From NCBI RefSeq assembly GCF_024868665.1, contig NC_079899.1, positions 24,394,072 through 24,458,071 of the forward strand: DNA of 64,000 nt, in the 5' to 3' direction. The notes under the pieces are model-generated. The model had not been told where the DNA came from, did no database searches, and saw nothing but the letters and a program-made list of their open reading frames with translations. Made by a program: the position numbers and the translations under genes. Shown here one piece after another: positions 54,090-64,000 of this stretch. The first letter of the stretch is position 1. Every line of letters begins with the position of its first letter. This DNA is from Triplophysa rosa (taxonomy: Eukaryota; Chordata; Actinopteri; Cypriniformes; Nemacheilidae).

Positions 54090-57000
54090 TCATGTCTCCC
54101 AGCCGAGGTGATCTCTGCGGTCCAGGGATCGAGTCTTGCTCTTGTTTGGCGTGGGCGGGCTGGGCGGGCTGCTCAGGTTGGAGCTGTTGGAGGCCGTGGA
54201 GTGACGCGGCGAGTCCGAATCCTAAAGACACGGAAAAGTTAGAACATTCTCATGACATGAAGAATTTTTCTGTCGCTTAACTAGGAAAGCACAGCGCTGT
54301 CAACAGCAAGGTCATGGGTTCAAGGGAATACGCCAATGGCAAAATAATCGTCGTATCTATAACAAATGATTTACGAAAACCCTAGCTGGTCGAAACACAG
54401 ATTAATCCTGAGGATGATCAGGTCTTGTATCAGCCTGAAGGGGTTCATTTTGCGATCACAGGCTGGTTGTACATTTTCCCACTTATATTACATGACTATG
54501 CCTCATATTAGACATGAAAAATGTAGATAAAAACATATATTATCACCTAATTTGTAACGACTACAAATCTTTAACGCGATATCGGAAATATTTCCTATCA
54601 TCTCTATGCCAAAGGACAATTTGCAAACAAACAATATGCACTTACTGTGTGTTGACTCATTTGTACTTGTAACATCATATAAGCAAATTAGTTTTTAATT
54701 TATACTGAATTTAATTTCATTATTTTTAATTATTTAAATAAATGATCTTAAATGAACGTTCAATATTTTTAATTGAATGTATAGTAATACATTTATTTAA
54801 TTAGCATTTAAATGAACATTTTTACTAACTGTATTTAATTTATACTTAATTTAATCAATCATTTTTAATCACCCTAAAATGTTTTTAAATTTTAATTTAC
54901 CATAAAACTGTAATTAGCATTTAATTTAAATGCTACATTTTCTAAGTGCATGGTTTGTAAGGTCATTTTCCTAAGGATTTTTAATAGCTATTATCATAAA
55001 CAAGGTTGTCAATGGACCGTATAGCGCATAAGAGATCATGAAGTCCAGTCAGGCTGAACAAAACTGTGAAGAGCTCATCACATGACTGCTTACCATAACC
55101 AAACGTTGCGTGACTACTCCATCGTTTACTCCGGTCACCAACACAAGAATCCTTTCAGTACAAACACTAAACATTATTGCTAAACCAGAAGCCAGCAAAC
55201 TCTGCACACCGCCACCAACTACACAACCCAATCCCTTCCTACACAATCTGAGCGTGAGCTACAGGGTTGAATAGGGGGATTACGCGTCTGCTGTGAGTGT
55301 GACTTTACCTTTATTTTACTAAGTAGGCTCCTTAAAGCCTTTTTCAGATCAGGTGTCTTCTCTGTGGGTGATACGGGACGGCACTAAAGAGATTGATACA
55401 CATCACCCACACATCATTACACACGTGTGTCGAGATCTCTCATTCTGTGGATACAGTGCCACTTCACACACACTCAACACATGCACATAGCGTGACACAG
55501 AGCGGATGAACGCCCTCCAAACACATTCTGCCAGGTGAAATGGGAGACTGCGTAACACACTTGTAGTGCTCATTATTAAATGTGTATTTCAGCCGTGATC
55601 AGCAAAACACAGAAACTGCCAAAAGCGAAGGCACAAAACTGCGTCGATGAAACCGTTACCTGTTAGCAGCAGTCTGAAGGTCAACTCGCATGTTATGCCG
55701 CAGTCAGACTTGACTGAGCAAGCGAAATTCGTTAGGACGGTGCCGGAAAATGGGCGGCAGCGGCTCCTCGCCGTGACGTTTTGATCTTCTATCGGTCTCA
55801 CGCACACACGTGACGCGAATTCGCAGGTCAGAGTTCACCAAACTTCAACTTTGCTACGCAACCGAAATGCGAAATATCTCCGGACGGACTTGCGTTTCCG
55901 GTCTGACGCATACACGTGCGTATAAACGAAAAGTCAAGTGTGACCGCGGCTTTAAATAATTCACAAAACATCAGAGAATAAAGGTGCAAATACACCAGAA
56001 TCCTAAAACTGTAAAACTTTTTTTAATGTAAAAAGACTGAATAATGACAGTATTCCTCATATATAATCCTACTATCATCATCCCTTCCAAGATGTGCAAG
56101 ACACAGGTCAGTGCGATTTCAACAAAAAAAAAAGATTCTAGTTATAATTGTAGTAATTCAACTCAGATCTGATTGGTTTGAAGATCTGGAGAAAATAAAC
56201 CATAACCAAGAGACATTTGTGATGAAGTGTTGATCTTTAAGGCTGTGTTTCTGACAGGTTTCTGCTGGTACTGACCTCTCTATCAAACTGGGAGAGGGGA
56301 GCGTCTCCACCGCAGTCCATTCCACCTCCTGACGACAGCGAACCATCGGAGGGTGACGTCATCTGACGCTTGGTGGAACCGTAGTTACCGATGGAAATGT
56401 CACGTCTCAGCGCGTTGCCGTTTTGAGAGGAGGAGCCTAAAAAACGGAACACACCCATCAAGATGACAATAAGTTGTTGTGAAAAGAACATCTGTGTCCT
56501 AAACATGTAAGATGCAACCAGTAGCAACTGCGTAGGGCCCCGCAAGCTTGGGGTCCCCCTAGTGGCCACAAGCAGTTAAAAAATTGGATGATTGCTTTTG
56601 GCGCTGCACCGGACACACCTAATAACAGACAGGTCTGTGTGGTTGATAAACCAATCAAAACTTCGATCACACTTTAGAATAGGGACCAATTCTCACTATT
56701 TACTAACTATTAACTACGACTTTTGCCTCAATAAACTCCTAATTACTGCTTATAAGGTAGTTTTTAGGTTTAGGTATTGGGTAGGATTTAAGGGATGTAG
56801 AATACTATACATACGAATATACAACCAATATGCATGTTAATAAGCAAGTAGGTAATGATGAATTTGTGTATCTTAATATAAAGTGTGACCTAAAGCTAGG
56901 GGGTGGATTACCCGCAAATAAAGTAAGTCATGCTGGAGAAAAGTTTAGGCTGCAATGGAGTAAAGTGACACAGCGGAATGTCAACATGTGATTTTAAAAA

Positions 57001-60000
57001 CGTCTTACAATTACTGCTGTCTAATATTGTGAATTATACTTTGCTATTATTAGATACGTCTGTGAAAATTATATGATAATGAGACGCTGGCTCCATGGTA
57101 TGTTTCATAGACAAATGAGTCATGACAGACAGAAAGATGATTTGAGACCGATGCCTTGAACAGACAGGTTTGCTTGTAGGATCAGTTCAAATACCATCTA
57201 GCAATGAACGTCAATATGTTTACATTTGCCTGTTTCTAAAGCACACCAATAACTTGTAGATTTGTGTTTTGCTTGAAATGACATTAATAGGACTAATGAA
57301 ATTGATGCAATTGTCTAGTTTAAGTCAGTCTTTAGTTCGTTAGATCACATCATCTATCTTGTTTTTTTTTGAGAGGAAAATATATTTGATACACTTAAAT
57401 GTCTTAAAAATTCTTACATATTTTCAGAAATTGTATTTTTACAAGTGGAATTTGAGTTCACCTTATTCTAGAAATAGGGATGTAACGATTCACGATACTG
57501 ATCTCACGATACGGTTTATTTTGACTAAATGAGTTGAGACCAATTAGAAACGGCCCTTTTAATATTTCTTTGTAAAATAACAAAACTAAACTGCAATTTT
57601 AAAACGAATGCCAAATCAAGTAAAAAATGAATAATACAGAAGTCTCTTTAATATAAACAAACTAAGAGTTTGTCTGTGCTTTTCTTAAGATTTTTTACAC
57701 TGAAGAAATATCAGCATATCAACGTTTTCCAAGTTTGCAGTAAACACAGCAGCCCCTGCTGTTCAAAACATGTATTGCGATTCAAATAACATCTCAACCG
57801 GCTTCCATTATCAACCAGCCCACGGTGAACCGCTACATCCCTATCTAGAAAGCAAGCATAGTCTGAAATCTTGAGGGTTCTTTAATAAAAATAATTTCTA
57901 TAATATTTACTTGATTTGTGCTCATGCTATTTAGTTTAGATTATTATCTCAAATTATATTACATTTTAAATGATCAAAATTTGCCCCACATTTTTCCGGG
58001 TAGTGTTGCCACCACTTGGATACACATGAAGCGCACATATCAAATACTTGAATCATTGATACATGAATTATTCTTATACCAAACTGTAAACAATTTTGTG
58101 TGCGGTTATGCGGTTCAAAGTCAAATAAATCCAGGTGATATATGTCTCACTAATTCCATATATTCAATATTAATGTCGTCCAATTCAAAAAAATTTTTTT
58201 AGTATGCAAGTGTGGGGGGGGCCTCAGGTCTTGACTTTGCTTAGGGCCCCCAAAATAGTAAACACGCCCCTGGATGCAACAAACCCTCAGTGATAAATCA
58301 CATTTGATCACCGTTGTCAAGACAACAGCTACAAGAGTCCTGTTTTCGGTTTCTATCATCTCTACGATGATGAACAGGTGCGTGAATGCCCGTCAGTACT
58401 CACGTGTGCCGAGTCCACTGCTAGTGCTCATAGATCGGCCCGGCTCGGGTCTGGTTTTACTGATGGAGGGGATGCTGACGGATGCTCCCAGAATGCCACG
58501 GCTCTCCGGCGGACGCACGTTCTGAAAACACCACATGGGTCAAAAACAGATTATTTTGCTTGTTTTGCATTTATGGGCATGTCTGAAACTGAACCAAGAG
58601 ACTATTTCTAAACAGCAGTGAGATCTGGAGATGGATGGAGACAGATGACGATTCGGCATGCAGAGAAGCAGACAGATTGTACAGCAGGAATAACCAAAGC
58701 CACAGAGGGACTTGTCGGTTTGCGAACGCAGATTGAATGTGAGCTAATGCACGAGGCCATACATTTCACGTTCGTTTTCTATCGAGAACAGATGGAGCGT
58801 GAGCGTGTGTGTGTGTGTCATTCTCTGCTCCTACCAGAGAGCAGATGGAAGCGGGGGTCCCGGGGTTGGAGCTGAGGGACGGGGAGTGGGAGGAGCGAGG
58901 GGAGGAGTCCTGCGACAGGAAGTGGTCGGCAGAGGTGACGTTCATGTGATGGACATGCTCAAAGATGGGAGGAGTGGAGATAAGGTGTAGAAGAGGAGAG
59001 GGGAGTGGAGAACCAGGGGAAATGGAGAAGAACACAACAGAATATGGACGCATGCCAAACCGCTCAATAACAGCGTAAGCTAAAGCTAAAGTCATTCAAA
59101 AGACAACATGAAAGCATTCATCTACGGAATGTCCAAGATTATGTGAATCTAAGGAAAACAAATGTTTGTTTCCACGAAATGTCTATTGTGAAGGCTTATG
59201 CAGTTCATGTTGTCTTTAGAAAGTAAAATCAAATCCCACATTGAACCGAAACATCAGGCTGGACGTGATTATAAAAAGCTGCTCAGATGGATGGAGGCGT
59301 GGAGATACAGGAGGAGGACACGAGAGGAGACGGCGGCTCTTACCATTGGCAGATCTTTCAGGATTTGGATGCCGTCCCCGGGGCCCATGTGAACCACATG
59401 GTTGAAGTTGGTCGGGTTTGATATCAACTTATTCCTCATTTCCGGGTCTCGCAACATCTCCCTGAGGACCACAGCAAACTCTGTAACACTTCTCTAGATT
59501 GCGTTTACCACGCGACGTTAACGTCATTTCTAACTCTCATGTTTAAGATCACCTCCGCTGCAGGAGTCTCTCCTCCTCGGGTATGCGGAAGGAAAAGCGG
59601 CGTTTGCTGTTCATGCTTCTCACCAGCTGTTTGCGGCTGTTATCAGACGTCTCGGGAACCACCAGCTCATCTCCTTCTGCACAACATCATACATCACACA
59701 ACACGGTTACATCACACCTGCGTGAGCAGTGATGGTTTTTATGCAAACCAGTTACATTTTAGACCAAATTAGTATTCTTTTTTTCTTCTTATTAAAGGTC
59801 CAGTGTGTGATATTTAGCGGCATCTAGTGGTGAGCTTGTGAAAGGCCGTTCCCTCCCTTTCGAAGCACTACGGCAGCTGACAGAGAGCTGAGATGTCTCC
59901 ACGTTTTCACATCTTTCCCGAAGGAGATACGTATTTACGAAACGCGCTTTTTGTCCGATTAGGGCTGCGGTGTATGTAGATACTAGATAGAAATAGCTCA

Positions 60001-63000
60001 TTCCAAGGTAGTAAAAACATAACGCCTTATTATGTAAGGTCTTTATACACCTCTGAAGACATACTTATGTATATTATATTGCATTTCGGTCAACAGATCC
60101 TCCAAAACAATGACCCGCTGCACCAATGTCATTTTATTAGTCGTGTTTATTAATACAAGTTCCTGATATTATTGTAAAGAATTTTCTATGTCCCGACATG
60201 TCAGCTGTCATATGCAAGGTTATAAAAATGTTATAAACCAATAACGTGACTGATTTAAGCATATCCCGAAGGATGAAATCAAGCTTTGTGCATGAATCTG
60301 TAGGGCAGGAGCGCTCGGAGAAACAGCAGAAGGGCGTGTCTCACCTGCCGTCTTGTTTTTGAAGTAGATGAGACGTACGGTTTCCAACCCCAGCAGGTTC
60401 AAAGAGCCGTCAGCATTCATAGGATGAACCTAAACGCAGAACGCACAAACATCATACAGCGTAAACCACACAGGTGAACACGCCTCTTAAATATTTCGGT
60501 AATACGCCGTTTGACAAAAATAAAAGTTGTACTTTTTTCAAAGGCATGGTCTGAATCCACTCCATAGTGTTGACGTCGAATACGTCCACCGCATTCGCAC
60601 TATACACTGACAGATGAGGTGCGCTATAACCTGAAAAACCAAGTTAACCAACATGAGAGTGCTGCATTTTACGATTTCAAATCACTTCGCGGCGCGCCAC
60701 TTACGGCAAGCAGTGGGCGTGGCCGGCCACATCAGCTCCTGCTGACGCGAGCGTCTGCCCTGACAGTCCACGTACACGCCGATGCTGTTGAAACACAAGA
60801 GCAGCTCTTTGTGGGAGATCTCCACGGCACAGAGCGCGTCCAGGCTCAGCAGCTCGATGAAGCCCAGCGTGTGGTCGTCCGGATGGAGGAGGCTGACAGG
60901 AGCTCCGTCTCCCTGCAGGTCATATCGCAGGAACCCAGACTGGAACCCCACGCAGAGCTTCTCGCCCTGCAGTCCCATCCACTGCACCGTGCCGGGGACC
61001 AGTATGTCCCGAAGCTTCCGGTGACGTGTTCTACTCTTATTGAGCTCGAAGACGATCACCTTGTCAAGTTTTTTCATGGCCACAAACAGATAGGTGAGAG
61101 AGCCGTGTCTGATCGTGCCGGAAACCACAGTCTGGCAGCCTTTGGTCTCGGCTATCTTGTGGAATTCGACCTCGCGGTCATCCAGGGCCACCATGGGGTA
61201 GAGTCGCACGTGACCGTTCCGGCCCGATATCACGGCGATGAGCTGCTCGGAGGGAATCAGCTCGATCTGATGGACCCTTTTATTGTCTCCTACCTTGATA
61301 ATCTCTGTGATTGACAAAGAAAAAAGAACTCAACTTTTGTGACTAGAGAATGCAGATGTTATTAGTAAACACAGATATTTAACTCACCGTCTTTGGTAAC
61401 ATGAATAACATACAAGCCCTCCTCATTGCCCAGCGCTATCCTCTCATGATCTGACGTAAAAAAACAACAACACACAAAGCGTTTAATAAAGAAACTCATT
61501 TCACAAAATAGGTTACACAGTCTCATTTAAGTCGCTTTGAAAAAAGCATCTGCTCACTGAGCACATGTAAATGAATCATATTTGTTTTGTTTAATACATG
61601 TCAGCTTAAGTGCTTTAGTCGGCCGTAAAGTGTTGTATTGTACCTATAATAGCAGCAGACTGTGTGGTTTTGATGAGAGGCAGGGCGCTGTCATACGCTT
61701 CTTTAGGCACGTAAACAAAGCGTTCCTTCAGTTTGCTCTTCTTTAAGAGGCGATGCAGCTCGCTCAGAAGCCCCACCCACTTTGTTCTCTCCTGATCGCT
61801 GTCTGCCAGGATTAAGATGGAGCATTTCTGCCTGCTGGAGGACGACGTGGTCACCTGCAACCAACATTACATTATCAATATACATATACACATGTAATAC
61901 AATACCTACAATACATGTAATACAAATATCTCTAGTTTTAAAATGTAAATATTCAAATATCTCTGTTCTTTGGTACAACTAAACTCTTATTTTATTTATT
62001 CCTTACAAGAAAGACGGGATAGAGGGGCATAACAAATAATTATTAAGACAATAAACTGTATATGGTTTGTATAAAAAAAAGGACAAATATGGTATAATAA
62101 TAAACAATACACAATAGCAAAAGTCAACCCACAATATACTTCATAAAACATTTTTATTTGAGATACAAAAGTGTTAAAATACAAAAATATTAATATTATT
62201 ATATGTAATATTTCATCCTTTAATTATACATTTATTTTTATAATGTATTCATTATATTGCATTCATTATAATAATTATGATTTGTTGTATTTATAATTGA
62301 ATTTGAATGTATTTAAATATGAAAATATGAATGAAAATACAAAATTATTACTATTACTTTTATTATTTTGATACTTTATATAATTTAATAATGTGTTATT
62401 TATTCATTTATTTATATGTAAAATATATTTCTAATATTGCATTCATTATGATAATTTAGACAATACTTTTATTAATACGTACTCATCATTTTTATAATAA
62501 AGAAAACTAAACACATGTATGACACTGTATGACAGAAATATGTCGCCTATTATTACTCCTTTAAATTGATATTGTACACTCATGTGTAACTCACCCTAAA
62601 GATGCAGGGAATGTCCTTCCTGTTGGCATGAATGACATCAGATGCTAAAACTGAGCTAACTGAGAACTCCTCGTCCCTGCAACAGAGACAGTCAAACCAT
62701 AAGACGTCATGCAAACGATCATGAGCATCAGAAACAGACTGAGACCTTCATCCTGGTCTGACCTCATGTCAATGACCTGGTTCACCACCACACCAGGCCG
62801 AACAGCTTTGCCCTCTGGGAGATCATACAGGAAGAGTTTGAAGTCACAGACCACAGCGATGGCTCTCTGCCAGCCCTTCTTCACACCCAAAGGCTTAGGA
62901 ACCTGCAAGAGAACATCTCGCAATCAGACATGAAGACTAGATCAACGTTTCTTTCACATCGTAAAGGTAACTTCTTACCCTAACGTGGCCCTCATAGGCC

Positions 63001-64000
63001 GTGCCGATGCCCTTCTGTGGGTCGATACCCAGCGGTCCTCTGGTCTGATCCGGTGGAATAGGACACACGGCAGGGGCTTTATCCGCACAGGTCACATGAC
63101 ACGAGAAGTTACAGACTGCAGGAGAAGATTAAGAACGAGATGAATTTCCAATAATAACGTCATTTCCATGACAACCTCAGCTGGTGGTGACCCCTTACCT
63201 TCACACGTACAGCCCTGTCGGATGAGTCCCACCATCAGAGACGTGCACTGGCTACATTTAGTGGTGGTAGAGAAGGACTTCACAATAAACTGATGCGCCT
63301 TTGGCTAAAAGAAGAGAATAGGTACTATGAAGCAAACAACTTGCATTCAATTGACATGAAAACTGTCAAGCGGCTGACATCAATAGAGGAGGAATAGACT
63401 GATTCATGTACTTTAGGAGTGCTGCGTTCTGAGCTGCTGTAGGCCGATGAAGTTTGTGTTCTTCGCGGCGGTCGATCCACCTGCTGAGAAAACAGTCACA
63501 ACAATGCTGATCCTCCAAACAGAAACGGTCCTTTTACATCTGTAATCGGCTTACGATATTTTTTCTGCACGAGGACATTTCATCTCTGTTCCAAAATCGA
63601 CACAAAAAGCCTTTTGGGGCATCATCGACACGCTCCAAAAATCCGTTTTGTAAAGTATGCAGCAAAATAATGTAAGATATCTTTTGGCTAAATTCTCAAG
63701 TACCATCAACCTTCACAGCTAAGGCAATCCCACAATGCACTGCAATACTGCGTTATGGAAGCGAGTTTTGTGCTTATTTGAGTAGTTTGTGCACAAGGTG
63801 ATAATGTTAAACTACTCTTGCCTATTCTGTGTTAAACATGATTATCATGATTATGAGATTTCATTGTTTAGATGCCTTAAAAGCAGATGCTTATGTAGAC
63901 AACGTATGTCTCGGTTTGGAACAGAGAGTGTCCCTGTAAGGTTCAGGGGTGAGAGGTCACCTCCTGGGGCTCCATGTCACTGGTGGTTGAGGGCGATCGA
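54090..64000 (-). CDS. cdc42bpa: Serine/threonine-protein kinase MRCK alpha, 3' part (C1-PH-CNH-CRIB)
   Basis: MRCKs are Cdc42 effectors that phosphorylate myosin regulators to drive actomyosin. Minus-strand exons, 5' to 3', as plus coordinates: 63961-64000 (partial), 63412-63480, 63199-63304, 62979-63115, 62763-62902, 62595-62676, 61644-61854, 61388-61450, 60705-61304, 60533-60630, 60345-60429, 59553-59676, 59344-59461, 58404-58521, 56276-56436, 54090-54221 (TGA). All phases join; about 760 residues. Visible domains: the C1 zinc finger ([21 protein letters not shown]), PH ([19 protein letters not shown] onward), CNH ([20 protein letters not shown] to [18 protein letters not shown]) and CRIB ([18 protein letters not shown]). 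The tail [20 protein letters not shown] identifies the alpha paralogue. The kinase and coiled coil lie beyond the right edge. The last exon's neighbours use normal GT-AG sites. Exon 58835-58957 may be an optional insert. Confidence 0.95.
56666..56892. mobile_element. MITE related to the 50567 element
   Basis: Begins TCACACTTTAGAATAGGGAC with 'caattctcactatttactaa', and ends 'aatataaagtgtgacc', which is the inverse of the left terminus. It is in a cdc42bpa intron. Confidence 0.75.
57477..57851. mobile_element. MITE with TAGGGATGTAACGATTCAC ends
   Basis: The left end TAGGGATGTAACGATTCACG and the right end GGTGAACCGCTACATCCCTA are inverse with two mismatches. Interior about 330 bp, AT-rich and non-coding; located in a cdc42bpa intron. 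Confidence 0.85.
58835..58957 (-). CDS. Candidate cassette exon of cdc42bpa between CRIB and C-terminal tail
   Basis: On the minus strand a long pyrimidine tract leads to an AG, then a 123-base open stretch, then 'CTG|gtaggagc', a good donor. Its 41 codons read [20 protein letters not shown] followed by a Ser/Pro-rich part ending ASICSL. Both ends are phase 0, and the flanking exons (59344-59461 and 58404-58521) also join in phase 0, so inclusion or skipping keeps the frame. I do not recognise this segment in the reference MRCK-alpha isoform, so an alternative exon is an inference. Confidence 0.5.
59795..60120. mobile_element. Repeat fragment starting TTAAAGGTCCAGTGTGTGATATT
   Basis: The left terminus 'ttaaaggtccagtgtgtgat' followed by 'gcggcatctagtggtgagct' is typical of a dispersed fish element. 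A related fragment ('agcggcatctagcggtgag') lies near 41483. The matching right terminus is not seen, so the copy is truncated. Confidence 0.55.

Noticed and set aside
58766..59095. Whole 109-codon minus-strand frame as an exon
   Set aside because: Only 58835-58957 is bounded by plausible splice sites; the upstream part is the pyrimidine tract and the downstream part runs into a CA repeat.
60619..61314. 231-codon plus-strand open frame
   Set aside because: It is antisense to the cdc42bpa CNH exon at 60705-61304, whose minus-strand translation clearly matches MRCK and has proper splice sites.

Overview
The window looks like teleost nuclear DNA, most likely cyprinid or a near relative. It has short vertebrate-type exons with GT-AG introns, AT-rich spacers, many CA/CT microsatellites, tRNA-derived SINEs, L2-type LINE tails, and dense fish-type MITEs with terminal inverted repeats. 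I assigned the genes by recognising translated exons and checking splice phases by hand. No database was searched.

Layout, left to right. (1) 1-707 is a CT-rich low-complexity block with one N. (2) 6456-14387 on the + strand carries eight 3' coding exons of a CtBP2-type transcriptional corepressor, with a 3' UTR to about 15.75 kb. The first coding exon lies off the left edge or is not recognisable. The reading frame is conserved across all eight exons except for one in-frame TAA at 6979-6981, and a broken copy of part of one exon sits in an intron. (3) 17625-19457 on the + strand is a complete six-exon gene for a KRTCAP3/TMEM54-family four-helix membrane protein. (4) 23502-47159 on the + strand is a complete frizzled-3 coding region in six coding exons, with an intron of about 14 kb after the first of them. 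(5) 49197-50417 is an intact Tc1/mariner element with an uninterrupted 346-aa transposase on the - strand and DD36E catalytic spacing. (6) 54090-64000 on the - strand is the 3' half of an MRCK-alpha (cdc42bpa) kinase gene: the C1, PH, CNH and CRIB domains and the C-terminal tail. Its kinase end lies beyond the right edge.

The four host genes do not form an operon or a shared pathway. FZD3 (planar cell polarity and axon guidance) and MRCK (a Cdc42 effector acting on actomyosin) both touch cell polarity, but their adjacency is chromosomal context. fzd3 and cdc42bpa converge tail to tail, with the Tc1 element between their 3' UTRs.

No new multi-gene system is visible. The points most worth checking are the stop codon in ctbp2, the partial exon duplication in the same gene, the DD36E transposon, a candidate cassette exon in cdc42bpa, and several nested or tandem MITEs.
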